From: Lachnospiraceae bacterium
GTDB lineage: Bacteria; Bacillota; Clostridia; Lachnospirales; Lachnospiraceae
DNA: 32,881 bases
Direction of reading: 5' to 3'
Assembly (NCBI GenBank): GCA_004556655.1
Contig: SFGF01000039.1
Coordinates: 1-32,881 of the forward strand
The notes beneath the pieces were generated by a model. The model had not been told where the DNA came from and ran no database searches. It was given only the letters and a program-made list of their open reading frames with translations. Shown piece after piece: positions 13,910-23,248 of the stretch. Within the stretch, counting starts at the first letter, position 1; every line of letters begins with the position of its first letter. A program made the translations under genes and the position numbers.

Positions 13910-13939
13910 AGACAACCATTAAGAAGGTTGTCTTTTTTT
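13910..13939 (+). terminator. attenuator terminator before the pilin gene
   Basis: AGACAACC (13910-13917) and GGTTGTCT (13926-13933) form a perfect stem with a seven-T run. It lies between the transfer promoter and the first transfer gene with no gene in between, so it must be bypassed for transfer expression. Confidence 0.75.
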
Positions 13940-13972
13940 ATGCCAATTTTGAGATGGAAAGGAGGGAAGTGT

Positions 13973-14371
13973 TTGGCAGGAAAACTTAAAACAGATAAGA
14001 ACGAAGTGTTAAGCATGAGACCGGGGAATCAGCGCATGGAGCTGGTTCCCCAGTTTGCGTTTATTGCGTTTGTGACTGTTTCACTGTTTGCAGTAGCAGC
14101 CGGACCATCGTTCGCAACAGATATCTTTGCAACGGCTAAAAATGCAATGCAGACTGTGTATACAGATGTGGCAGGAATTGCAACGGTAGCGGCGGTTGTA
14201 TGTGCGGCGGTCTGCTTGTTCCTGATGAACTTTTCAAAGTCGGGAAGAACAGTAGATGAATCCAGAGCATGGCTGAAAAGAATCATCGTCTGCTGGGCTG
14301 CGCTTATGACATTGGGGGCAATTGTAACCTACATGGAAAAGATTATCCCGCAAAGTATGTTTACTGGATAA
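13973..14371 (+). CDS. VirB2/TrbC-like pilin protein
   Basis: The TTG at 13973 follows AAAGGAGGGAAGTGT and gives 132 residues; ATG 14015 has no ribosome site. A basic front (KLKTDKNEVLSMRPGNQRME) is followed by a hydrophobic segment (VPQFAFIAFVTVSLFAVAAG) ending ...GPSFA, a plausible signal peptidase site. Two further membrane helices follow (IATVAAVVCAAVCLFLMNFS and IIVCWAALMTLGAIVTYMEK). This is the VirB2 pilin layout: long leader, short loop, two helices. As first gene of the transfer operon, before the VirB6-like gene, it fits the conserved order. Similarity to a particular Gram-positive subfamily cannot be confirmed from sequence reading alone. Confidence 0.65.
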   Translation: MAGKLKTDKNEVLSMRPGNQRMELVPQFAFIAFVTVSLFAVAAGPSFATDIFATAKNAMQTVYTDVAGIATVAAVVCAAVCLFLMNFSKSGRTVDESRAWLKRIIVCWAALMTLGAIVTYMEKIIPQSMFTG

Positions 14372-14454
14372 GTGAATAAAAAAAGAAACTAATAATGGAT
14401 GTGCCGGTGCTCTCCCGGCGGAAAGGAGGGTATCCTTAACGGGTATATGAGTAC

Positions 14455-16437
14455 ATGGGCTGGTTATTAGAGTTATTAATAGAAGGTTTACGGGAGATCT
14501 GTTCTCAGTTTGTAATTGATATGATGGATTTGGTAACTGGGATGTTCACAGAACTTCTTTCGTGTGACCTCACAGTATTTGAAGAGCTGTTCTCTGTAGT
14601 TGGCGATTTATATAAAAATGTCATGGTGCCAATGGGAATTGCAATATTGCTGCTCATCTGGATATGGCAGTTGTTTAAATCCATGTTCGCGAAATCGGGA
14701 GTAAACAGCGAAGACCCGATTGAGTTAGTCTGCCGTTCCTGTATTGCACTTTTCTTTGTTGTCGCTGCGAAACCAATGATCAATTATATCTTGAATATAG
14801 CAGGGACACCATATCAATGGGTGGTGGGAACAAAGATCGATGTAGAAAGCTTTTCAGAATATGTTTCTGTATTGGAAAAGGTAACGGGAGTTTTGGGAAT
14901 TGGAAGCCTGAATATTTCTATACTCATGCTAATCATGCAGTTTGTTGTGGCATGGAACTATTTTAAAATGTTATTTATCATTGCAGAAAGATATGTGCTT
15001 CTTGGTGTGTTTTCCTATACTGCACCGCTTGCATTCTCAACGGGAGGTTCAAAGGCAACGAACAATATACTGGCATCCTGGGCGAAAATGTTTGGCGGAC
15101 AGATTGTCCTTATTATATTAAATGCATGGTGTATGAAAATGTTTCTGTCGGGATATGGAAATCTGATGGCAAGTAGTTATGGTTTTACCAAATTTTTTGT
15201 TGCAACGTTATGTCTGATCGGATTCTGTAAGATTACATTCAAGCTGGATTCCTATATGGCGTCTCTGGGAGTTAATTTAGGCAGACCGTCCTATGGGCTT
15301 GGAGCAATGGGACTGATGATGGCAGCGGGAAGAATCCTGTCTCATGTTGGAAGAGGCGGTTCAGGAGCAGGTGGACAAACAGCCCCGGGCGGCACAGATG
15401 CAGGAGCCGGCGCAGACGGCAATGGAGCAATGCCGGATACTTCTGCTGGACCGATTCCTATGTCTTTTGGAATGGATGATGAACCAATTGAAAGTATGCC
15501 GCAGGAGAACGGTTTTGGAGATGAAGCAGACACACAGGCTGATATGGATACACAAGGAGATTTTGTGCCGGAAAACACGGAAGATGCCGGAGTTCTGGAA
15601 GAGCTTGGAATGATGCCAACGGATCTGGGTGCCGATGAAAATACAGATACAGGTGTGGATGAGGATTCGGGATTCAGCGAGGAATCCGGAATGAATCTGG
15701 AATCTGGAGAAGTACCTGAGTTCCAGGAGGGCTCTGAACTTTTGGGAGAAGGAAATGAGCAGGGTAGCGGAATACCGGAAGCTGGATTTGGGGATGAAAC
15801 AAATATTCTCGGCGATATGAGTGATTACCCAGTGGAAGAAGATTTTGACAGTGAAGCCGCACCGGAGATGGATTTGGAAGGCGGTTCTATTGATTCGGCC
15901 GGAATAGATACAGAAGGTGTTACCTATGGAAGCGCAGATTCTTCCTATAATAATAGCGGTTTATCCAGTGGTGGAAATGCTGGAGAAAGTACGTTAGGTA
16001 ATGCTGGTACAGATGTGATTAGTGAGATGGGAGGGGAAACTGCGGTAAGTGGTTTTGATTCCTATAATGCCAGTGGAGAGACTGTAAGCGGTCATAGTTC
16101 AGATGGACATACATTTGATGCAAAAACTTCGGATGGAATGCCTGTTCCGGGAACACCACAGACAAGTATGGAGCCGGAATTTGAGAATGGTATGGTTCCA
16201 GATTATGAAGTTATGGACGAAGAGCGAGGGATGGAAGCAGAGACCGGAGCAGAATCCCACATGAATCATCTGGATATCGGAAGAACAATCCCGTCTGCAG
16301 AAGGCAAATTCCAAAAGGAAGGCACAAAAAATGGGAAACGGAGTTTCCGGGAAGTTCCGAAATCAAGAGAAGAGTTAAGGAGAAGAAAGCAGGGAAATCA
16401 AAATCCGGATTCAAAAGACAGCAGGCGTAAGAACTGA
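14455..16437 (+). CDS. VirB6/TrbL-like channel protein with long acidic tail
   Basis: 660 residues start MGWLLELLIEGLREICSQFV. Residues 1-300 carry six or so membrane segments, for example VMVPMGIAILLLIWIWQLFK (about 60-80), VCRSCIALFFVVAAKPMINY and FFVATLCLIGFCKITFKLDS. These correspond to the polytopic inner-membrane channel of type IV secretion. From about residue 300 to the end the protein is a low-complexity, Gly/Glu/Asp/Met/Ser-rich, strongly acidic region that turns basic in the last 40 residues (REVPKSREELRRRKQGNQNP). Such a long disordered tail is unusual for VirB6 relatives. AAAGGAGGG lies about 25 bases upstream, farther than normal. Confidence 0.75.
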   Translation: MGWLLELLIEGLREICSQFVIDMMDLVTGMFTELLSCDLTVFEELFSVVGDLYKNVMVPMGIAILLLIWIWQLFKSMFAKSGVNSEDPIELVCRSCIALFFVVAAKPMINYILNIAGTPYQWVVGTKIDVESFSEYVSVLEKVTGVLGIGSLNISILMLIMQFVVAWNYFKMLFIIAERYVLLGVFSYTAPLAFSTGGSKATNNILASWAKMFGGQIVLIILNAWCMKMFLSGYGNLMASSYGFTKFFVATLCLIGFCKITFKLDSYMASLGVNLGRPSYGLGAMGLMMAAGRILSHVGRGGSGAGGQTAPGGTDAGAGADGNGAMPDTSAGPIPMSFGMDDEPIESMPQENGFGDEADTQADMDTQGDFVPENTEDAGVLEELGMMPTDLGADENTDTGVDEDSGFSEESGMNLESGEVPEFQEGSELLGEGNEQGSGIPEAGFGDETNILGDMSDYPVEEDFDSEAAPEMDLEGGSIDSAGIDTEGVTYGSADSSYNNSGLSSGGNAGESTLGNAGTDVISEMGGETAVSGFDSYNASGETVSGHSSDGHTFDAKTSDGMPVPGTPQTSMEPEFENGMVPDYEVMDEERGMEAETGAESHMNHLDIGRTIPSAEGKFQKEGTKNGKRSFREVPKSREELRRRKQGNQNPDSKDSRRKN

Positions 16438-16450
16438 AAGGGGTGGTAAT

Positions 16451-18586
16451 GTGAAGGATGACAGAAAAGAATCCACACCTCTTGAACAGGGCGCTGATAC
16501 GGCGGCTCATGCGGCGCGGGCAGCACAGCAGGCACACCGCATTGCAGATTATGCCAGATCTGCTGAAACAGTAGCGCACACATCACAGGCAGCTTATGCA
16601 GTAACAACAGCAGCGCAGGGAGGCGCTACAGCGGCAGGTGCAGCAACCGGAACCGCATTGGCGGGTCCGCTGGGAACCATAGTGGGCGCTTTGCTTACAA
16701 GTAAGACATTTTGGAATATCATAGTTGGAATTTTGGCTTTTATTTTTTTGTGGATGTTCATTATCGCTAATATGATAGGTATTATTTTGAGTTATCTAGG
16801 ATTTGCAGATGCCAATTCTTTTGCGAATGAAGCGCAGTCGGCACAATTGTCAAATATGAGGACACGCATTGAACAGGTGCTTGCAAATGAAGATTACGAA
16901 AAAGAAATTCTGGCGATTATAGAACAGAACCGGGACCTCCAGATACAGGAAATCAATGCAGATAAGGCAGAAAATTACGCTGATTATGAATTGCAGATCG
17001 TAGATGAATATGAGACAAAGTTAAAAAGAAATCTCAGTTCTTATCTGGCAGTTTTATTGACGGAAACATGGGATAACAGTTCTATCCAGTCATTTTTAGG
17101 ATATCCCAACAGCCTTGGGCTGGATATGTCAACAGATTTGACAAGCCCTTATGATGCCTACTTTCAAGAAGCGGCACAGACCTATAATGTTCCGGTTGCT
17201 CTGTTAATCGCAATGGGAAAGGTGGAATCTGATTTTAACCCAAATGCAACTTCTGGAGCAGGCGCGATGGGAATCATGCAGCTTATGCCGGCAACGGCTG
17301 CTTCTCTGGGAGTATCTAACCCTTATGATCCGAGGCAGAACATCATGGGAGGAGCAAAGTATATCGCCGGAAATATTGAACAGTTCAAAAATTACTCAAA
17401 CGGATTGGAATTAGCAATTGCCGCATATAATGCGGGACCGGGAGCGGTTATCAAATATGGCTATCAGATTCCGCCGTATGAAGAGACACAGAATTATGTG
17501 AAGAAGGTTCTGGGATATATTGAGATTCAGGAAGGCAGAATCAGTTCTGGGGGAAATTCGGATGAAAGCACGGAAGATTTAAGCGCACCATATGGACAGT
17601 TAAAGGAAGCGGTTTCTGAAAATGTTGACCGTTTTTTTGATTGGTCTGTAACAGATGAAAAAGAATCTGAGGTAACAGAAACCGCATATTATTTCCTTTC
17701 AGAGTCAGGAAAGACGGAAATTGAAAAAGCAACGTATGATCAACTGAAGAGGGAAGGTGCGAATGTTACAACGGAGATATGGCCGACAAATGCGAAAATG
17801 GTGGAATATACGATTGCGCTTATGCTAAATTCCCAGTTATCCGGTAGTGGAAGCGGTTTTGAATATAAGTATGTGACTGATCAGGGAACCTTTGAGATGG
17901 TAATCAAAGTATTAAAAGTCTTGCAGGATGGTGTTCAGGCACTCAAGGATGCCTTTTTTTCATTGTTTTCGTGGACGGATTTTGTTACAGGCGGGAGCAG
18001 TTCGGATTCCTATATCGGGAATATTGACGCAACGGGAGATATTATTACCTATAATACTGTCGGAAAAGGGGTCAAGCAGGTGGTTTATTATAATCAGGTG
18101 GAAGAACCATGGGGAAGCATGCCTTATGGGACCAGTACCATTGGGGCGGCTGGCTGTGGGCCTACATCCCTTGCAATTGTGATTTCTACTTTGACAAAGC
18201 AGACGGTAACACCACAAATGACCGCGGCATATGCCATTAGCAATGGAGAATATGTAAGCGGTGTAGGAACGGCACATTCTTTTCCGACCAATGCGGCAAA
18301 TCATTGGGGGCTTACCTGCGAGAGAGTGGGAAAAGACCGGATGGACTATGTGGTACAGTCTTTAAAAGAAGGGAAAATGGTCGTGGAAATATGTGAAGCT
18401 TATACGATAACCGGTAGTGGAAGCGGTCATTTTATCGTGCTGACAGGAGTGACAAGTGATGGTTATATTACGATTGCAGACTGTGCCAGCCGGGAACGGA
18501 CAGGAAAAGTGTATAGTGTTGACACCATCAAATCATATGGGCGGGATTTAAGCGCAGGTGCATTTTGGATTATCGGAACGAAGTAG
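16451..18586 (+). CDS. VirB1-like lytic transglycosylase with C39-like peptidase domain
   Basis: A GTG after AAAGGGGTGGTAAT gives 711 residues. An Ala-rich helical start is followed by a membrane segment (NIIVGILAFIFLWMFIIANM, about 94-113). A transglycosylase SLT domain spans about 231-355, with ALLIAMGKVESDFNPNATSG (catalytic Glu near 258), GAMGIMQLMPATAASLG and AIAAYNAGPGAVIKYG. Near 535-711 a papain-like C39-type domain shows AAGCGPTS (Cys near 569), SGHFIVLTG (His near 660) and ITIADCAS (Asp near 677). Together the domains could cut glycan strands and peptide links, opening the thick wall for the transfer machine. The protein is anchored in the membrane with both domains outside. Confidence 0.85.
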   Translation: MKDDRKESTPLEQGADTAAHAARAAQQAHRIADYARSAETVAHTSQAAYAVTTAAQGGATAAGAATGTALAGPLGTIVGALLTSKTFWNIIVGILAFIFLWMFIIANMIGIILSYLGFADANSFANEAQSAQLSNMRTRIEQVLANEDYEKEILAIIEQNRDLQIQEINADKAENYADYELQIVDEYETKLKRNLSSYLAVLLTETWDNSSIQSFLGYPNSLGLDMSTDLTSPYDAYFQEAAQTYNVPVALLIAMGKVESDFNPNATSGAGAMGIMQLMPATAASLGVSNPYDPRQNIMGGAKYIAGNIEQFKNYSNGLELAIAAYNAGPGAVIKYGYQIPPYEETQNYVKKVLGYIEIQEGRISSGGNSDESTEDLSAPYGQLKEAVSENVDRFFDWSVTDEKESEVTETAYYFLSESGKTEIEKATYDQLKREGANVTTEIWPTNAKMVEYTIALMLNSQLSGSGSGFEYKYVTDQGTFEMVIKVLKVLQDGVQALKDAFFSLFSWTDFVTGGSSSDSYIGNIDATGDIITYNTVGKGVKQVVYYNQVEEPWGSMPYGTSTIGAAGCGPTSLAIVISTLTKQTVTPQMTAAYAISNGEYVSGVGTAHSFPTNAANHWGLTCERVGKDRMDYVVQSLKEGKMVVEICEAYTITGSGSGHFIVLTGVTSDGYITIADCASRERTGKVYSVDTIKSYGRDLSAGAFWIIGTK

Positions 18587-18601
18587 CAAAGGAGATGGGA
18601 A

Positions 18602-19393
18602 ATGCAGGTAAGAACGAAAATAATGATGCTGTTTTTTTGTGTGTTCTGCTGTCTGCCGCCTGTAAAAACATATGCAGCGGAAATCAGTGATACAGAACTA
18701 CCGGTAATTGCAAGCTGGGAGAATGGAAATGGCTATGCGGAGGACGGAACGATGCTCAGTGGAACATGGGCGTATGATTCTGCGAATGCAGCCGGAAAAT
18801 ATGTTTTATTCGGAGAGGATGGCACTGTATTAAAAAAATCAGACCAATGGGAGAACCGGGAGACCGCCAGTGATAATTTTACTGCAACGGAGCAGGAGCC
18901 GGCAACGATTGCGCTGCGGGTGGAACCTTTCTTGGGATTTGAGGGTACAGTTCTTGTTACTGTAGAAGAAAAGAGCGGTATCCAGAAGAAATGTGAACTA
19001 AATCAGGATAACCAGTATCAATATAATCTGAAAGTAAACAGCGGAGACTATGCACTAAAAGAAGTAGAAGCATATGATGATGCCTATCGGTATACAGTTG
19101 TGTTTTCGCCGGAGTGGTGCCATATCGGGGAAAAGGGCTTACAGATCATGGAAATACAGGTTGCAGAAGAGAGAGTGGAAACGGTAGAAGAAGGTGGACA
19201 GCAGAATAATGAGGAAACAGTGTTATTGCCGGAAAACGGACAGGAAGAAAAGATAGAAATTCATCAGGCAAAGGAGGATGAAATGATGTTTGGATTAGAA
19301 GAAAATAAGATTCTTTTGTTGATTGGCGGGATTGTAGCAGCAGGGATGGCAGGTTTTCTTTTGCTGCGGAGTAAAAAGAGTAAGTATCAGTAA
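18602..19393 (+). CDS. exported, C-terminally membrane-anchored transfer protein
   Basis: The ATG behind AAAGGAGATGGGAA starts a clear signal peptide (MQVRTKIMMLFFCVFCCLPP...TYAAE), cut probably after TYA. The mature part is beta-rich (ATIALRVEPFLGFEGTVLVT; YRYTVVFSPEWCH), then an acidic linker, then a C-terminal membrane helix (ILLLIGGIVAAGMAGFLLLR) and a basic end. This layout resembles the signal-peptide mobile-element proteins found next to VirB6 and VirB4 in clostridial elements. It likely forms part of the extracellular face of the secretion complex. Confidence 0.7.
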   Translation: MQVRTKIMMLFFCVFCCLPPVKTYAAEISDTELPVIASWENGNGYAEDGTMLSGTWAYDSANAAGKYVLFGEDGTVLKKSDQWENRETASDNFTATEQEPATIALRVEPFLGFEGTVLVTVEEKSGIQKKCELNQDNQYQYNLKVNSGDYALKEVEAYDDAYRYTVVFSPEWCHIGEKGLQIMEIQVAEERVETVEEGGQQNNEETVLLPENGQEEKIEIHQAKEDEMMFGLEENKILLLIGGIVAAGMAGFLLLRSKKSKYQ

Positions 19394-19404
19394 GGAGGCT
19401 GTAT

Positions 19405-19908
19405 ATGTCACAAAGAGAACGTGTGGATGTTTATACGATTCCGCCTAATTTTGCAAAAGAGGGAACTATATTTTCAGGAAGAGTAGAGGCCAGAAATGCC
19501 GTAGAAGCAGCAATTCTGGTCTTTTTGTTATTTCAGGTCTTATTATCATTGGATATTGGAGTAAGAGGGAAGATATATGTTGGCGTAATCGTGATTCTTC
19601 CAGTAGCAATTTTTTCGGTTCTGGGTGTTCAGGGGGAAAGCCTGACCTCTTTTATTTTTCAGTTTTTCCGTTATCTGGGTAAGCGGAGGATTTTGACATC
19701 GCCGGACGCAAGATACCGTTTAAAGAGAAACCGCAGGCTGAAAAAACAGGAAAACCGGAAACAGAGGCCGCAAAAGCAGAAAGGGGGCGTAAAAAATCGG
19801 AAGCGAAGTAAAAGAACTGAAGCGGAAGCTCAAAGAAGCAAAGAAATTGGAAAAGCAGCAGCAGAAAGAGGAGAAGCGGGAAGAGAGAGCGAACAGGAAG
19901 ATCAATAA
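19405..19908 (+). CDS. PrgI-family (VirB3-like) protein
   Basis: The ATG behind TAAGGAGGCTGTAT begins MSQRERVDVYTIPPNFAKEG, the characteristic V-x-x-Y-x-x-P-x-N-F/Y opening of PrgI proteins. Two membrane helices follow (AILVFLLFQVLLSLDIGVRG and KIYVGVIVILPVAIFSVLGV). The tail after residue 105 is extremely basic, with many Arg/Lys/Gln. PrgI proteins are the VirB3 counterparts and bind VirB4. Its last 62 bases overlap the VirB4 frame, so the two proteins are tightly coupled and both have unusual charged termini encoded by the same DNA in different frames. Confidence 0.8.
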   Translation: MSQRERVDVYTIPPNFAKEGTIFSGRVEARNAVEAAILVFLLFQVLLSLDIGVRGKIYVGVIVILPVAIFSVLGVQGESLTSFIFQFFRYLGKRRILTSPDARYRLKRNRRLKKQENRKQRPQKQKGGVKNRKRSKRTEAEAQRSKEIGKAAAERGEAGRESEQEDQ

Positions 19909-22540
19909 GGAAAACCAGAGGGAGGCTGACAGACAGCGGAGAGAACAGGAAAAAGAAGAGAAAGTATTGAAAAAAGAGTTGTCTAAATCCGTATCCGCAG
20001 ATGAAGAGGTAATAGAAGATACGAAGAAAGTTACGGATAAAAAGCAGAAGAAAAAAGAGAAGGAGCCCATACCGGATTTACTGCCGGTAACATGGGCTTC
20101 TTCTTATCTTCCGGTAAAGCAGATCCGGAATGGGATTATCTATACATCCGATGGGCGTTATGTGAAGCTGGTAGAAGTTCTTCCGATCAATCTGCTGTTA
20201 CGTTCTCCGGCTGAGCAGCGGAATATTATTTTTTCGTTTATGTCATACCTGAAGATCGCGCCGGACAAGATCCAGTTTAAGGTTTTATCGAAAAAGGCAG
20301 ATATCAAGGAATACATTGAAAAAATCAGAGAGGAAGCAAGAAACGAGCCGGATGAGAGATACCGTCTGCTTCAGGAAGACTACGCAGAGCTGATCCGCAC
20401 TTTGGGGACAAGAGAGGCAATTACAAGACGGTTTTTTCTTATTTTTGAATATCAGTCGTACAGCGGAAACAAGAATCCTAATGAAAGAGAGGTTTACTTA
20501 TATTTAAAGTCTGCTGTCCAGACGGCGAAGAAATATCTTTCCTTGTGTGGAAATGTACTGTTGGAGCATGAGAATGAGTCGAGATTCTGCGTGGAGGTAT
20601 TTTATCAGATCTTTAACAGGCAGACCAGTATCTATGAAACACTGGATGACCGTATCCAGAGGGTAACAGAGTATTACCGTCTGGAGAATGGAGCAGATAG
20701 TATACGGTATATACCGGTTACAGAACTGTTTGCGCCGGGCAGCATTGATTTTACACACCGCAACTATGTCATTATTGACGGAGTATACCATACATATCTG
20801 TTTATCCCTTCCCATAAATACAGGACAAAAGTGCCGGCCGGCTGGCTGTCGCTTTTGATCAATGCGGGCGAAGGTATTGATGTGGACGTATTCTTTTTTA
20901 AACAGGATAAAGTGAAAAGTCTGGAGAGGATTGGAAGAAAAATCCGGCTAAACCGTTCAAAGATTAAAGAGGCGTATGACACCAATACGGATTTTGACGA
21001 TCTGAGCGAGTCAATACAGGCAGGGTATTATCTGAAACGTGGTTTAAGTGGAAATGAAGAATTTTACTATATGAGCACGTTGATTACGATTACCGGGCAC
21101 AGTGCAAAAGAGGTAGAGTGGCGTGCAAAAGAGATGACAAAGCTTCTGAACTCTCAGGATATAGGAACCGCAAACTGCATGTTCAGGGAAGAACAGGCAT
21201 TTTTATCTTCCTTGCCGATGCTGAATCTTGACAGGAAGATTTACGAACGGTCTAAGCGGAACGTGCTGACATCCGGTGTTGCGTCCTGTTATCCGTTTGC
21301 TTCTTACGAAATGTCGGATAAAGATGGAATCATGATGGGAGTAAATAAGGCAAACAGCTCTCTGGTAATTGTGGATATCTTCAATACGCAGATATACAAG
21401 AATGCGAACATTGCAATTCTTGGAACTTCCGGGGCAGGAAAAACGTTCACAATGCAGTTAATGGCATTGCGGATGCGGCGTAAAAATATTCAGGTATTCA
21501 TCATTGCGCCAGATAAAGGGCATGAGTTTGCACGTGCCTGTACTAACATTGGAGGGGCGTTTATTCAAATTTCTCCTGCTTCTAAAAACTGCATTAATGT
21601 CATGGAGATACGTCCTACGGATAATGCAACCAGTGACATTCTGGATGGATATGTAGTAGAAAGGTCAGAGCTGGCAACGAAGATTCAAAGCCTGCATATT
21701 TTCTTCAGCCTTCTAATACCGGATATGTCACATGAGGAAAAGCAGCTTCTTGATGAGGCATTGGTAATTACCTATCAGGAAAAGGGAATTACACATGATA
21801 ACCAGAGCCTTATTGATCCGGAACATCCCGGGCGCTATAAGAAGATGCCGATTTTGGGAGATTTGCATGAAGTGTTGATGCGGAAAGAAGAGTGCCGCCG
21901 CATTGCGAATATCCTGAACCGTCTTGTGAATGGTTCCGCATCCACATTTAACCAGCAGACGAATGTAGATTTGGATAATAAATATGTAGTGCTGGATATT
22001 TCAGAATTATCTGGGGATTTGCTGCTTGGAATGTTTGTGGCGCTTGATTTTGTCTGGACAAAGGCAAAAGAAGACCGGACGGTGGAAAAAGCAATCTTTG
22101 TTGATGAAGCATGGAAACTGCTGGCTTCTAACGAACTTGCGGGCGAGTATCTTCTGGAGATTTTCAAGGTCATAAGAGCCTATGGTGGGGCAGCGGTTTG
22201 TGCAACACAGGATTTGGTTGATTTCTTTGCGCTGAAAGGCGGAAAGCTTGGCAGAGGAATATTAAATAACTCAAAAACCAAAATCATCCTGAATATGGAA
22301 AACGCGGAGGCGGAGCATATTCGTGAAGAACTGGATTTGTCGGAGGCAGAAATGAACTCCATTATACATTTTGAGCGTGGAAATGGACTGATTTCTACAA
22401 ATAGTAACAATCTGATTGTGGAGTTTAAGGCCAGCCAGCTTGAAAAAGACCTGATTACTACGGACCGGAAGGATCTGCAAGAGCTGAAAGGGCGCCTGCA
22501 GAAATATGGGAAACAGGCATATGGAATGAAAGGAGCGTGA
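19847..22540 (+). CDS. virB4: VirB4-type transfer ATPase
   Basis: 897 residues counted from TTG 19847; the frame is open further up to a TAA near 19790, so the exact start is uncertain. The first 75 residues are a Lys/Glu-rich coiled coil. From IPDLLPVTWASSYLPVKQIR the VirB4 core begins. The Walker A motif GTSGAGKTF sits near residues 525-533 and Walker B AIFVDEAWKLL near 748-758. ATP-binding neighbours ENAEAEHIREELDLSE lie near the end. VirB4 powers assembly of the conjugation channel. The core is complete. The unusual part is the charged N-terminal extension sharing DNA with the PrgI gene. Confidence 0.9.
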   Translation: MEKQQQKEEKREERANRKINKENQREADRQRREQEKEEKVLKKELSKSVSADEEVIEDTKKVTDKKQKKKEKEPIPDLLPVTWASSYLPVKQIRNGIIYTSDGRYVKLVEVLPINLLLRSPAEQRNIIFSFMSYLKIAPDKIQFKVLSKKADIKEYIEKIREEARNEPDERYRLLQEDYAELIRTLGTREAITRRFFLIFEYQSYSGNKNPNEREVYLYLKSAVQTAKKYLSLCGNVLLEHENESRFCVEVFYQIFNRQTSIYETLDDRIQRVTEYYRLENGADSIRYIPVTELFAPGSIDFTHRNYVIIDGVYHTYLFIPSHKYRTKVPAGWLSLLINAGEGIDVDVFFFKQDKVKSLERIGRKIRLNRSKIKEAYDTNTDFDDLSESIQAGYYLKRGLSGNEEFYYMSTLITITGHSAKEVEWRAKEMTKLLNSQDIGTANCMFREEQAFLSSLPMLNLDRKIYERSKRNVLTSGVASCYPFASYEMSDKDGIMMGVNKANSSLVIVDIFNTQIYKNANIAILGTSGAGKTFTMQLMALRMRRKNIQVFIIAPDKGHEFARACTNIGGAFIQISPASKNCINVMEIRPTDNATSDILDGYVVERSELATKIQSLHIFFSLLIPDMSHEEKQLLDEALVITYQEKGITHDNQSLIDPEHPGRYKKMPILGDLHEVLMRKEECRRIANILNRLVNGSASTFNQQTNVDLDNKYVVLDISELSGDLLLGMFVALDFVWTKAKEDRTVEKAIFVDEAWKLLASNELAGEYLLEIFKVIRAYGGAAVCATQDLVDFFALKGGKLGRGILNNSKTKIILNMENAEAEHIREELDLSEAEMNSIIHFERGNGLISTNSNNLIVEFKASQLEKDLITTDRKDLQELKGRLQKYGKQAYGMKGA

Positions 22541-22699
22541 GTCGGCATGAAAGTATGAGTATATAAGGCGCATAATAAACGTCATATAAGGCGTCTTATT
22601 TTGGATTTCTGTGAAAATTCGGGATAAGGCGTCATTTATACGTCTTTTATGCGCCTGTTATGACACATAAAAATATGATTCGGAAAGGATGCAAAAACT
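22541..22699. repeat. repeat-rich non-coding interval with large imperfect inverted repeat
   Basis: ATAAGGCG occurs directly at 22563, 22586 and 22624, and an inverted copy lies within CGTCTTTTATGCGCC at about 22641-22655. GGCGCATAATAAACG near 22567 is the near-complement of that right side, so the interval folds as one long imperfect palindrome around about 25 bases. No gene fits. The ribosome site of the next gene is at 22682. It could be a regulator site, an RNA control element, a centromere-like site or a transfer origin. Confidence 0.55.
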
Positions 22700-23248
22700 A
22701 TGGAAAACCAGAACAAACAAAAAATAGTGGAACGGGAAGTAAAAGAACTGATTCAGAAATACAATGTTCTTTATAAAGGGCAGTTATACGGTTTTTTTGC
22801 GATAGATGGGCGGGAACATTTCGTCGGGAAAGCATTAAAAGCGTTGGAAAAGGAACGGAACGTCTTTATTCATCAGGAGATGAAGATGATCGCCGCAAAT
22901 GAAGAATCTTTTGGAGCCAGAGAATTTGGAACTCTGCAGTGTGTGTGGGTGCTGCTTGGGATTATGCATCAGAAAAAGGTGGAAGAACACTTTCTGGCAT
23001 CGAAAGAGGAATATCCGGTACGCATTATCTTTGTTGGAGATGGCGAGATTTACGATATTTTATATGTTTCTGAGGCTGATATCAGTCTGGTAAATAATCT
23101 GTTTGCAAGAAAGCGGATTGATGGATGCGGGCATATTGTGGTGGTAGAGAAACCGGAGGACATCCCGGCAATCCAAATCCCGGATATCGTTGGTTTTTGC
23201 ACGGTAAAGGAGGGCGGAGAAGTCGAATACTACTGTAAAAATGAATGA
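22700..23248 (+). CDS. DUF5697-like winged-helix protein
   Basis: The ATG follows CGGAAAGGATGCAAAAACT and gives 182 residues starting MENQNKQKIVEREVKELIQK. Residues 5-60 look like a winged helix (YNVLYKGQLYGFFAIDGREH), and the C-terminal half alternates strands (RIIFVGDGEIYDILYVSEAD), ending IPDIVGFCTVKEGGEVEYYC. That ending matches my memory of the uncharacterised DUF5697 family, often found between VirB4 and VirD4 in clostridial elements. It may be a DNA-binding component near the transfer origin. Its 3' end overlaps the next gene by eight bases. Confidence 0.55.
   Translation: MENQNKQKIVEREVKELIQKYNVLYKGQLYGFFAIDGREHFVGKALKALEKERNVFIHQEMKMIAANEESFGAREFGTLQCVWVLLGIMHQKKVEEHFLASKEEYPVRIIFVGDGEIYDILYVSEADISLVNNLFARKRIDGCGHIVVVEKPEDIPAIQIPDIVGFCTVKEGGEVEYYCKNE

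Noticed and set aside
15350..16437. Acidic tail as a separate gene
   Set aside because: It is in the same frame as the VirB6-like core with no stop, internal ribosome site or start that would separate it.
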